Program-made: the position numbers and the translations under genes
Assembly (NCBI GenBank): GCA_026745465.1
Contig: JACYXH010000091.1
Location: forward strand, 2,794,001 to 2,858,000
Length of the DNA stretch: 64,000 bases
Direction of reading: 5' to 3'
Source: Lota lota
Lineage: Eukaryota; Chordata; Actinopteri; Gadiformes; Lotidae
Shown: in pieces, positions 10,844 to 23,727 of the stretch
Layout of the letters: every line of letters starts with the position of its first letter
Position numbering within the stretch: the first letter of the stretch is position 1
The notes under the pieces: model-generated
Told to the model about the DNA's origin: nothing
Database searches by the model: none
Seen by the model: only the letters and a program-made list of their open reading frames with translations

Positions 10844-13800
10844 CTATGGAAACGCATGCAGAAGTGCCGGCTTTAGAAATGATTGTGTCAAGAAGAGTGT
10901 CTCTTTACCCAGAAAGTCTGCCAGTTCCTCTTAATTTGATGGGGTTGTTATGAGTTTTGCTTTTGCCTTTGTTTTGTTTTTGTGTTTTGAAACAGTGTGT
11001 CTATTCAAAGCTGAGTAAAAGGATATTTTCATATTCCTCCAGTCTACACCCACGGCTCAATATGATCATGATGTGTCACTTATTTTATTTGTTTTAATGG
11101 CTCCTTGGCAAACATGGTGGCCTGGACCATATTTTAGACCATGTGCAGACCACAGAGAACAGCCATTATATACGTCATTGTTTGTTTAAATGAATTCATT
11201 TTGAGGTAAAAAAGGTTACAGTAATTAGATGCTACGAAAAAGCGCTGTCCAATCCATTCCTATGAAAGCCTTGAAGCATTTGTAAAACTTGTTTTTGACT
11301 TGAGTTATATGAATTGCTCAAATGAATGGCTGTAAAACTTAAACATGAGTCGACATTTATAAATGGCTGATGAAGCATGTAATGACAAGAACGTCTTCAT
11401 TAGCATTTGGTTGTTGGATTGAGTAGCACTTAGCAATATTGGCAATCTCAATAACCATCATCATACAACCATGACTGTTTCAGTACATCAGAGCAATAGT
11501 GTGTATGACACCCCTTTGTAGGCTAAATGTGCCAGATTTATAGTATCCAAGAAACCCAGACGCCGCCATTAAACTGTCATTTTAATTGGGTTTTAATCAT
11601 TACCTGAGACATTGCGGCGAGTCTCATTATAGGAACAATAAATGTATTTTGATGGCTAGCAATTTTCTGCATGACTTTTCTTTATGTGCGACATGCTTAA
11701 TGTATTTGCAACCATAGCCCTTACTGAGCACTGCCCCCTGCACAGCCACGCTTTGTTCACTCGACCCCACTTAAACCTGCACAGGGAAACCTTTTATTGC
11801 AGCTTTCACTTTTGTTCAAAGGATGACAATGATGAGTGTCTAAAGATTGAAGCCAATCTACCTATGACACAATCAATCCAGGAAAGGATCTCTCCATATC
11901 AATTTAGACTGTTGATTAAAAAACCTACGGTCAAAGCTTGTGAAAATGTTTACATTAGCCTAGTCTTACCTTGTTTTGGATTGCATTGTGTGTACTGAGA
12001 TAGCTAAGTAATTTTTTATTTGTTGATACTGAATATTGAAACAATTTGATGAATGGTTCAATTTTATTTTGGGGGATTTTAGTGGATTATGATTAATGGT
12101 AACTAGTATTGACCCAACACACAGATAACCTCTACTTGAGCTTTCTAATTATTCAATTTGTAATATTCTTTGTTAACATGTTTGACAGCTACTGCTGTTG
12201 ATTGGACAGAAAAACTGTGTTTCTAGGCATGTAGGCCTAGCTTGTTTGTTGCGGTGGCAAGGCTGAAACCTCCGGTGGAATGGCAGAAGGCTGGGTTAAC
12301 CCGTGCGTCCATCACGGAGGACAGGTCTTAATTTATTCATGGATATGGAATCACTACTGTGTTGCCTGCAAGCGACAAAGCCCTTTACACCGATCTTTAT
12401 GTTTTAGATGCATGATATGCAGGGTGTGTGTCACAGGAAATTGTTCATGTTTATGGAAATGCTTACGGAGCTGTGCATCAAATTTGTGTTGGACAATTAT
12501 GCTTAATATGTGTGTGTTGGTTTGCAAGAGAGGGAAAGAGGGAGACAGTTGCTGTGTATGAAAGATATTTTTGAGATCAATTGTGACATGCGTGCATTTT
12601 TTGTCTATTGGAAAAGACATGGCCTAACATTACTAAAATGACTGAATCTTTATAGCAGATGCACTGGGATGGCACTTGCCAAATATATCATTTTCTTTAA
12701 ACAAAAATGATCTTTGTTTTACTCTTATTATTTCACATCGATGATATACATATCAAAACTTACCTTATTTGATTCTTTTCGTCCGCTTTTTAGTTTTCAT
12801 TGGAATTATTCAAATGGTTTAGTCGTTATCATTTACTTATATTGGCAATGTAAACAGCTGCTCCCCATGCCAGCAAACATTAGCATTAGGAATAGCAGCC
12901 CTTTGAAATGGACTTTAATTGAGAAGAGACGGAGCAGGTGCGTTGTGCTTGTGCTCATGGCCCCTCAGGCATGTTCTTCCACATCCTCCTGCTTGGTGGG
13001 AGATATGCCTGAGTGAACAAATGCCCGGCTCCACGTGCACTTCCCAGGATACCCGTGTGTGCGGACGTTTGTGCACATTTCTGCCTGGTAGTAGAACTCC
13101 TCTAACCTCCCCTCCTCTGCAGTAATTGCTGTTGTCTTTTAGAGCTGCTTCTTCCTTCCAGTAATTACCACCAGTAGTACCGTACCATATGGTTACACTT
13201 AACCTTGGCATAAGCACCTTCTAAAATCGAATCCACAAAAATTACATTTTAATTGGCGCACTCAAACCGTAAGCGCTGGATCAAAGTAGCTTAATAACAA
13301 TTGCAATTTACTCCCTTTTAAAGAAGTGTGAGGCGTTTAGGTCTGTTAGTCTATGTTCCCAATTTTCTTTCAAGAGCACTGCAAAGTCCAGTGTCCTAAT
13401 TACCCAAAAGAAAAACATGTCCATGAATAGCAGGCCAGTGGTGTAGTCTGTAGGTATAGCTCAGTTGAATACCTGAACAATATTAATACATGACGGCCTT
13501 CCACAAATGCTACAGCATGCACAATATGCTATATGCAGACACACATAACAATAATAATTCATTGAATCTGTTTAGTGTCTTTCAGGGATCTCAAGGTCGC
13601 CTTGAAGTGCAGAAAACTTTAGAAACGAATAATAATAGTTAAAAGCAATGAATAGGAAAATAAAGAGACAAGACAAGTGGAAATGCAATAAATATAGATT
13701 TAAATGGTTTAAACTCAGTAGGCTGAGCCGATGCTACATATGGATTAAGCTATAAATGTCATTTTTATTTTAGCCTTGGCTAGTTGTTTGTTTGTTGTGT

Positions 13801-14190
13801 GTGCAGGAATTGTTCCACCCATGTGAGTAGCATACAAACACCCTTGCTGTTGGACACTCTGCTGTTATGAGTGGTTAAGGCATGCATACAGAAAGCTTAA
13901 AGAAACCCGGTCTGAGCTACAGGTGTCTGGGCCTGTCTTATTTTCTCCTGTTTTCACCACCCGCTTCCAAGCTTTAAGTCTTTATTAAACATCCCCTCGG
14001 AGCAAATAACTAACAAACACGCTGAAACAACATGGCTCTTTCTCTTTCTCTTTCTTTTTGTCTCTCTCTCCCTACCTCCCCCTCTGTTATTGTTGAATCC
14101 TAATTGCATGTCAGTATTGATTTGCACAGGTCGATGCATGACCTGTGTGTTTTTATGGCCTTTTTCGCCTTGCAAGTCAACAAGTGAATA

Positions 14191-14269
<79 letters not shown>

Positions 14270-14288
14270 GTCTCTCTCTCTCTCTCTC
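14191..14288. repeat. (CT)n / CTGTCT microsatellite
   Basis: This CT tract of about 98 bp has several GTCT interruptions and lies in intron 4. Open frames on both strands across it are artefacts. Confidence 0.93.
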
Positions 14289-15749
14289 CCCACAGGCCAA
14301 TTGATGGTAGTGTTTTCTTTCCACATCTGCCCCACTTCTTCCATCTCTAGCTCTGTTGACTGAGAACTCTCTGACAAACACAATTTTGGAGGTGCCCTTC
14401 TATTGTGAATTAAAACCGCTATCCCTTGTGCGCGCACACACACACACACACAGACACACACATACACACTCACACACATGCTCATGCTTAATCAGATTTC
14501 CCTCCTAAATTACATTTTAACTCCACAAACCTCTAATTTGGAGGTTTTTTGGGCGTAAATATAGGAATCTGTTAAGTACTGCATTTAGCCGTGCCCCTGA
14601 GTTTCTCTCTTATGGGCTTATGGTTTTGATTGAGCATCTCTAACTCGACAACGGCCCCGTCCATAAACATGGCACATAGGGAATTACACTGACTTTGGAG
14701 TCATAATTGGAACTTATAATAAGGTACATGTTGCGTCCCTGGATTCCCTCCATGGTAACCTCTCAGAGCACTCTACTGCTTCTCCATCTATTCATCTCTC
14801 TATCCCTCTCTCTTTCTCAGTCTCTTTCAAACACCCTGCCCTTGTGTTGTTTTCGATGCACACACATTATCACACCTGTACATCTTCATACAGCCACTCC
14901 TTAAGGTCCATAACCCTAGAGTAAATTGCAGAGAAAGTCAAGAAATGCATGATTCCAATGTTTTTTAGGTCTGAATCGGTGTGTGTGTGTGTGTGTGTAG
15001 CAAAAGGGAAATGCTCGATTTCCTTCAAATGCATTACTTGATTTGATTGTGATTCAAAATTACAATTTAGATTTTATCTTCACTTGTATTATAATTGTAA
15101 TCATTGTTATTCTAATTCCAACTTGTATTCAAGTATTAAAATACAGTAAGTAAAAGTACTGCTATAAAAAACAACCTAGTCAAGTAAAAGTAAAAAGTAA
15201 AGTAGGTAATTTAAGAAGAACTTTGAGTACAGGTATTGATTTTCTATAAAAACTAGTGGACTGATGGGGGATGATGACTGAATTTAGTGATTGATAACTG
15301 ATATTGATGTCACCTTAGCCATCAGGTTGATTCAGTTTGATTGGCCTTTTGAGTGTTGTGGATGGGCATAAAGATAAAATATTGTCTTGCATATATTCTC
15401 TTCCTCTGCCAGAGCCTATGCAATGTGTACACACCTTTGCAAACACATTGCAAACACCACAAACACCTTTTTAAATGTAGTGACATTTATTATTTAACTC
15501 AAAGCCTTCGCAGTGAAAGTAGATTTACATGAAAAAGCTTGCCAATTACGATAAGTTGAGCAGCTGTAATTTGTCAGTTTGCACCCCTGGTAAGGAGTAA
15601 CCTTTAAGTCATGCTCAATGGAGGGGTTCTGCTTTGGCTGGGTAGATCGCCACCGTTGTTCCTCTGGTAACTGGGCACGCCAGGCATTATACATTACCCT
15701 TACAGCATCTGGCCTTCCCTCCGTTTTTTCTTTTTTTAATTAGACCGCA

Positions 15750-16100
15750 TTAAAGGTACAATATGTAACATTGACACAGAGCAATTAAAATGGGTACTGC
15801 AGTACAAATTCACAATATTGGAGAGAGTTGTCTCCGTCCGCCCCTACTCCCCAGACCTTGAAGCTCATGCGGGTTGCCAGGTCGATGACAATGAATGCAC
15901 ACGAGCGCGAACAAGCCGAGCGTACAATTATAATTTGAGACGAGCGCAAATATTCTATTTTTACAATGACAAGTGATGACGAGTTCTACAATGTAAGTTG
16001 ATCAGCTAATGTATATGTTTGCAATTTATTTATTGTTTGCAAATTTTAAGCCAGCTCATGTGGCATCCAGCTTGAAATAAGGGGTCTGCATCTTTAAAAT
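15750..16100. repeat. Teleost MITE-like dispersed repeat
   Basis: It begins GCATTAAAGGTACAATATGT and ends GCATCTTTAAAATGC. The two ends are imperfect inverted copies (CATTAAAGGTACA against CATTTTAAAGATGCA). The start motif resembles the repeats at 1344, 22800-22990 (reverse) and 63570. It is probably a non-autonomous DNA transposon. No coding sequence is visible, and the boundaries are approximate. Confidence 0.5.
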
Positions 16101-17017
16101 GCAATTCCAAGATTTACCCGTGTTTTAGCAGTGCTCGAAAGAGGACATTACTTTTTAGGTCGGGTAAAATTCAGAACAATCTCAGTTGATCCAGTTTGTT
16201 TGCTTGCTTCCATGGCTTCAACATGCTGTGTTTGTGTGCATTCGTTTCATATCTGGCAACCTGGGGTACTCTGAGAACAGTGGCTCATAACACGAAAAAC
16301 TAACGTTACGACCTGGAACGAAAATTTAAAAGGAGAACATACTGATTGTAGTATTGTTGTACATGTGTTATATATAAGTCCTTTAAACTATGCATGGTTA
16401 TAAAGTTGAGGACCTAGACACACATTGAGATAGGATTGGAATTCAACAACAAAAGTTGGAACATTTGGCAGGTAGAGGGGCGCAAATAAGCAGACTAAAC
16501 AACTTGAGACCCCTTAATGAACTGACAGGAAAATAAAGACTACAGGAATGGAACAAGCATAAAAGGTTGAGGTAAATACACAAAGGACTTTGCAAAAGCC
16601 ACAGGACTTTTAACAACACCGTCCTACACAATGACATTTGGCAGACCAAGCAAGTATTCCAAGAAATCCCAGTACAAAGAGAAATTGTTTTGTACAAAAA
16701 GCCATAATAAGTTATCTCTTCCTAGGACACTGCAAAGTACTTTTAAAATGGCCATATTCCTACTTCTATCAAGTGATACACTGAATCCCTAGTCAAGTGT
16801 AAATTATGTTGTGTCTGAGAGTTCAGACAAAAGACGGGATATATGGAGTGACTTCCATATCGGTTCTCGGCACTTGAGCTTTCTCTTGCGGCACAAAGGT
16901 CAGGCGGTTGAGTTGGTTATGTCTTTGTGCCTTCACTGGCATCAGGATAAAAAAAAAAACTGCTTCAAGGTCAGCATTTACCTGTGAGAATGTATGTGTG
17001 AATATGTACTTGCATGG

Positions 17018-17023
17018 CACACA

Positions 17024-17070
<47 letters not shown>
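17018..17070. repeat. (CA)n microsatellite
   Basis: This CA tract of about 53 bp with one AAAC interruption lies in intron 4. Confidence 0.93.
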
Positions 17071-17072
<2 letters not shown>

Positions 17073-20000
17073 ATTTTAAAAAGAAAGTTCTGCAAGCTTA
17101 CACATGCTTCCAAATATGTTGTTTGTTGTTGAAACAGCTTTTGCGACCAGAAATATTGCTATTGCTGCATAATTGATTGAATAATTGCAGAGCGCAGATG
17201 TTTTAATTGTCTTCGGCATTGTTGTTCCCTGACAGTCAATTAGATATTGTTCACTGCCCTATTTCACAAACAAAAAGATGTCTATATCGTTTCCAGATTG
17301 TGTTTGAAGGCTTATTTGCTCCAAAAAAATACTAAACAACGGTCTTGAAAAAGAAAAGGATAAATAAAAAAGTGCCCGGAAATCGGCGAATGAGTGAGTG
17401 CGATGCATTACCGCAAGCTTCGAGAGCACGATTTGAAACCAATATGCTCTGCCTGCTCAGCCGAAATGGCGCCTCATCGCTTCATTTCCTTCCGGGCGAA
17501 GGCTGCGTCTCGACTCTTGCGTCTCGTCTTGGTTATCCCATGAGGTCGACTAGTAAACACACGTCGTGCATCGACAATCCTCCGCGCCTTCCATCAGATT
17601 GGGTGTACAGGGTCACGTTACTCCGTCAACCATGCTTCCTGGATCTTATTACTGGGCTGTTTGCTGTAGGCAGCGGCACTATGGATTTCCGATAATGTAA
17701 TTGAGAGGTGCTGAAAAATGTTATAAATGTAGATTCAGTGTTGAGGTGCTGAGGTCCTTCGGTCAACCCGTTGAGGTGTAGGGCGTACAGTACGCTTTCA
17801 TACACTTGCATAGTGGGCCTGGGTCAGCCTCTTTTGTCTAATTTATCACTGCTGTTGGCTGTTTATAATCGATGGCAGTGCAGTCAGACCTATGTCCTGT
17901 ATCATTGCCGACACGTCATGTCACATAATGAGTGTGTGTGTGTGTGTGTAGATGTGATCTCATTATGTTAGGTCACCACACCACAAACTCTAAAGGTCAC
18001 CAAACACTCTTATGCCTGTTGACCACAGCGTGCTTTTGGGCCCTTCAAAAGGTGTGTTGCAGGTCTGAACGCGCGTACAATTGCAATCCATGTGGTTTTC
18101 CCTTGAGCAGGAAGGCAGTTGCAGTGTGTTCATGACTAGGTTCTTAAATATGTGACCTCAACTGAACCCAACACCGCTGCCCGTCTTCATCATTGTGTGA
18201 AATATGTCTCGTGACAGACCTACCGCAGTCGGTGTCAACCACTGCTTGACCTCAAGTAAAGCGCTGAATGTGTTTGTCAGCAAAGCAGTGCTCTGCCAAA
18301 CGTAAAATAATCATGTTCTCAAGAATCGTCCGTTTAACTCTGCTGTCGTTCTCTCCCTCTCTCTCCTCTCCTCTTCTCTCCTCTCTCAATATAGTCAACA
18401 TATTTATTTATTTCACCTGCTTCCATCTTTACACATCTCTTTACACGTTAAGCTTTCCTCTGTCTTCACTTAAACTTCCTCGCTCTCAATTGCTCTCCAC
18501 CTTTTCAAATCGTTCCTCCTTTCTGTTTCACTCTCTTCTCACCACCGTTACCTGGAAGAATACCCCCCCCCCCCTTTCATTCATTGCTTTTTCTGGGTCA
18601 CCGACACCACCTTTCTATGTCTTACTCTCTGTTTAACTCCATTTACCTTTCCTTTTTATCCATCAGTGTGATTTATTTGTCGTTCATCTTTTCCTCACAA
18701 CGAGACCATTCAATGCTCGTCCTCCAGCCCCACAGCTAAATTGATGAGACGCCCCTTTCAAACGGTTTTACCTTCAAAACGTGGCTAATTAATGCATCGT
18801 TTAATCTCCTGTGACACAACGTCCATTCACCTCTGATTTTCCTCTCAGAGGCGGAGCTTGTTAAAAGTTAGTGGATTTGAGAAATCGCAGCAGAGCTCAC
18901 AAGGTGCTTAAAACATCAAAGTGCCAAGTGGTTGAAGGCAGTATAAAGACAAGGTATCTGACCTACATAGCAGCAGCAGTTACACTTTGACAACTGCTGT
19001 GGAAAACACTTCCTGACACTCACAGCTTCCTCCGATTGATAAAAGGAAGGCGGACTGCTAGCAAGGTAGAACGCCGCACAACAAACACATTTGGTAATAC
19101 AACAGATTTTTGTACATTTTGTACTTTTGTACTTTTTGAACATAATGGCTGTCAACGTTACCACTCACATGTAGTTTGAGATTTAGTTTGAGTGTTTGCA
19201 ACAGGAGACATTCAACAGATCAATCTGGGCATTTAGTCTCAGCATTGAGTTACATTTACACTTGCATTAAGCCTGTAGTCATTAGGTGTATTTAGGGTAG
19301 AGGAGCTGTTGAATCGGTTTCCCCTCATTTATCATTAAGTATAATTCAATAAAGTATAGTTATTTAATGACTTTCGTGATTTTGGGTGTTAAGTGGTGTT
19401 AGTGTTAGGAGTGATGTGTTGGATTAAAGGTTTTGGCAAGCACTGGTGGCCTCTGTGATAATAAAATGTGTGAAATGTCTGGCTGATTTGCTTCTGTTGA
19501 AAAAGGCCGGTGAATAACTACTCCCGCTAATTAGAGTTAATGAGTCTAACTTTGTGGGCTTGGGCGGCAGTCATTTGCTTCCTGTGCACAATGATGACAC
19601 CACCTGTTGTATCATACCATCATTAGCACTATGGTTGAGATGAATCCGCCTCAGTCATCAGTGTTTCCCTCATTGTTGTTTTCTACAGCATGACCTTCTT
19701 CCCTGAAGCTAATGGATTTGATTGGTCATAATGCCTTTGTTATTCTCCTTCTTACTTTAAAGTGTAAGTGAAGTTAGCCCCGTAAGTGTAAGTAAAGTGT
19801 AAGTGTAAGTAAAGTTCCAGCTCAAAACTCGAACACTATGATATAAAAAAAAAAATAGTACGAGTTCTAGGAAGGCGAGGGGACATGGCGTTATCCCCAT
19901 GGTAACGTGCTTTTCTGTTTGGCTAATACTCGTTGAGAATGAGAATTATAATGAGCGATGTTGTATATAGAAGTGTGCCACACACTGTGGCGTTATACTG

Positions 20001-21734
20001 TAAGCGCCCGGGAAACTTAACCCTCTCGGAGCCAGCCAACAACATTAACCGCGGCCCCGACGAAGCTCCACACATCCACCCCTCCGTGGTGTTCGCATCC
20101 CCCCCTTGGCTCGCCGTGACATCAAAGTGCCTCCGAAAAGACACTTCAACTATGCTGAAGACTAACACGAAAACAAACAAAATGTTGGGTTCTTTAACAA
20201 TTTAAAACCTATACCACCTATAACCTTAATTACGTCTAACTTTGCATCTGAGGTAAACCATCTCTAGATGGGCAGGATATTCCGGTTGTCAGGCTGTCAC
20301 AGCCTATCGTTTTCTGACAAGAACTACATATCTATCTTTTTATCTGGCTTTTAGACTCCGCTTCTGTCACCTCATCTCTTGTTATTTTTTCAAGTGTGTT
20401 TTGTTCAACGATTTGTCTACCATTGCGATGTGACGAATAAGTCGTTGCTTCCACCACTGTCTTGTATAATGTCGACAATCTGCTAAGCAGTTAAAAAAAT
20501 GGTCAATATTTTACCATACGTGTGTCAACTAAAAAAAGCTATAACCAACATGAGTGAAATGTCAACAATTTAATACAATCACGCACGGAAAGTGGGGAGA
20601 TCATTACCATCATCGGTTCATCTATGGCATTGGCAACTGTCCAGAGGTCAATGTTTTGTTTCGTCAAACTGCTCCTGACGACAACATCAACCCCCACGTC
20701 TCACAATAACATCCCAATTAGAACCACTCTCTGGCTGATATTTATTGTGCATTACTCGGTAATGACCTTCTGCAAAAAGCTTAATTTATTTTTAAGCTTC
20801 TGCAAATAAGCGGTTTACATATACAGGCCATTTTAACATATGGTCTCTTTCCACTCCCATTTTCGTATTTTAATAGCTGAATATACATTATAATACTATT
20901 CTAATTTTAGGTCAAAACATTCTCTACAAAGGGTGCCACACAGTTTGATGTTTACCCACTTTTGATTGATCAAAATGTGATTAATTGGCAAATATGAATG
21001 GCACATTGGCCTAAATAGGACGGTGTAAATTTCAGACAATGTGGATATATATATATATTTTTTTTAGATCAATTATATGTCTATTATTGTCTTTGACCAT
21101 TCTAAGAACATTCAAAGTGCACAGCGAGAATACAAATAGGACAGTTACCATTCCATTTTGAAGGTTTGTGTGAGGACAAGGTACATGAATACTACATTGA
21201 AAATAACAACAGATTGACACCATTAATCTTCAAGACTTCGCCACTTGGGTGAAGATCCAAGAGTCAAAGGTAGCTTGGCTGGATCGAAGCATTTTAGATC
21301 TTGGCAAGGGAAAGTAGCTGCTGGTTTCACATCACCTGTCCTGGAGAATAATAGTGTGAAGCGTGAGCATGTGTGGGAGGCTGATAAGGGCAGCGATTAG
21401 GTGCAGTTGGCCATCAGTTTGTCATCAGACTCCTTGATGAGGTGTGGAATTGGCCAGGTGCCCGACGAGAGTGAGGACATGACAGATACATCACAATCGA
21501 GAGCTGAGTCACTCCAAATAAATAGTGCAATTGCTGTGTTTTAAATGTGAACTACTATTTCAATCGATGTTTGTTTTTCTTCAACAGCAGTGGTTCATGG
21601 AGACAAAGTTGTTGCGTTAATGGTTCATATTTAAAAGCTATTTTCCAATTAAACTGGTAATGGCAAATTATATCTGTACCTATCTATAGCTATGTACATC
21701 GTTTTTCATGAATGTCACTTTACTTGTCTTCCAG

Positions 21735-21843
21735 AATATTCTATGTGTCCCACGACTCCCAGGACCTGAAGATCTTCAGCTACATCGCCAGGGATGGACA
21801 GAGCAACATCTTCCGCTGCAACGTGTTCAAGTCAAAGAAGAAG
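21735..21843 (+). CDS. nos1ap: NOS1AP coding exon 5 (PTB domain)
   Basis: This exon completes the split Arg codon and then encodes 36 residues from [12 protein letters not shown] to N-V-F-K-S-K-K-K. This is the most conserved core of the NOS1AP PTB domain: the I-F-S-Y-I-A-R-D strand and the F-R-C-N-V-F strand are typical of Dab/Shc-like PTB folds. The acceptor is TTGTCTTCCAG and the donor is GTGAGC at 21844. Length is 109 nt, phase 2 in and phase 0 out. The only difference from the remembered human sequence in this stretch is Gln for Ala after R-D-G. Confidence 0.97.
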
Positions 21844-22328
21844 GTGAGCGACGGAGAACACGGCCTGCTCTTCATTGGTGTACCATAATAACAATTAGCC
21901 TAGCATCGTTAGCCCACACTGTTTGTGTGGGCTAGAGAAGAGAAGATAGTTCATTAGCCATTTGACATCATTTCCCATGGTATGGGTATTGACATTTCAT
22001 TATTATTTTTATGTCACATGTAATTGTTGCCTAGTTGTGTCAAAACTACACCCGTGTCCGCATCTCAATGAGCCGTGGTCAACTGTATGTACGTGCGCCA
22101 ACATTCAGTGTTCATAGCTGGGCTTGTTAACAAACCGTGAAGATCATTGCAATGCTTGTAATGACATGGCATGCCAAAACGCTGGCTTATCAGACATTAT
22201 CTCTGCTTGAGTAAATGACACGGCTAGGATGAAGACTTCTAGAGAGTGGGGAAGCCCTGTCAAAGGATATTAGGAAGCCGTTCTTGGTACCTCCATTTGA
22301 AGGCATCAAAAACAGATCCGCAGGACTT

Positions 22329-22350
22329 GGGGGGGGGGGGGGGGGGGGGG
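22329..22350. repeat. G22 homopolymer
   Basis: Twenty-two consecutive G residues lie on the + strand within intron 5. Confidence 0.95.
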
Positions 22351-23149
22351 TGGAACAAGAAATGAAACCTCGCTGTTTTTAACCAATGTACTTTGGCTAT
22401 GCATAGACTCTAGCAGAGTTCATGAAGGGTGTCTGTTTGGTTCCAAAAAAATTATTCTAATGGCAAACATGTTTTGATTGAGCAGTATCCGCCGTGGTAC
22501 TTTGTGTTATTATTGAAATAATCTATGAGGGAATTTATTCATGCTGAATGCATCTAGTAGCTCTTGAATAAATAATGGTAGAGTAGGGAGTGGACACTAG
22601 CTTGTTTTTCCTAATAATCCAGTACTGTCTCTTCTTGTTGGAGCACAACAGTCAGTGTCTGCATCTTAATGTATTGAAATATACATATGGTCACAGTGGC
22701 AGTTTGGGTAAATGGGTGGTTTCTCAACTTGCTTAGTCCCCTGGCAATGTGTAAACTTGGGACACAATGAACCCATGAGACCTGCACTACGAATTCCAGA
22801 TTCCTAACATACTGTAACAGATAACTCTTGAACTACTGGAAAAACCGACACACAAGCATTACCGTAGTAGTTGGAAATGACGGGGTGGTGGTGGTGGTTG
22901 TGGTGGTGGGGGGGGGGGGCATCTTCAGTTCAGATGGTTGCAATCTCACCGCTAGTGGCCACCTACATTTTACACACTGTACCTTTGTCTGTATCTCTAG
23001 TCTATGGCATACAATGAAACAGACGCAAACACTACAGCCTATAGACCAATCGACTTCCGACACATGCTGTATAGCTACTGTCTAAGATGGATGGCAGCAT
23101 GGGTTATGAAGCACCAGTGGTCTCTGGGGAACTGTTGGCCCTGGGGCTA

Positions 23150-23193
<44 letters not shown>

Positions 23194-23694
23194 TGTTGCT
23201 GTCTGGGCCCTGTGTGCGTCAATGACCAGTGGTGGTGGGTGAAGCACTGGTCTGGCTTCTATCTCATTTATAAAAGAGGGAGAGGGTTATTATAGTAGGA
23301 ATAGATTGAGGTGTAAAGCAAAAATAAAAAGCTTGGAATGTGCACACCAAATGTGGATATATAAATGTCTTTCTATGTTTATATTTTGCAAAGGATGACT
23401 GATTTAGATATTTTTCTTCTAAATCATTGTAGTGTAGAATTTAGACCAAGATTTTGTGAACTTTTACAGTGCTGCAAAAGAATGACCCATCTTAAATCAG
23501 GGCAGCGTAACAAAAACGTAACTACCTTCTTCTGTCCAACATTGAGAAAAATTATCTCACTCTCTCCCTCTCCCTCTCTCCCTCCCTCTTCCTCTCAGAG
23601 CCAACACTTTAAAAGCAAGAAATCTAATGAGCGCTCTTCTGTCGGGGCAATTGCAGGGCGGCCAGAGATATCCATCATAGTGCACTCAATGCTT

Positions 23695-23727
<33 letters not shown>

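Larger units (their letters stand above)
9767..21734 (+). other. nos1ap: NOS1AP intron 4 (about 12 kb), no other gene seen
   Basis: This is the largest intron in the window. It holds an ACCACCCCAAC-type minisatellite with a flanking palindrome (10695-10843), a CT tract (14191-14288), a CA tract (17018-17070) and a MITE-like repeat (15750-16100). An AATAATAATTC-plus-TCAAGGTCGCCTTGAA segment near 13548-13620 resembles the tail of a dispersed teleost repeat. Stretches such as 11555-11665 and 19490-19630 look like unique, possibly conserved non-coding sequence with homeobox-type TAATT cores; this is a guess from composition. The open frames here are short and unrecognised. Confidence 0.8.
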
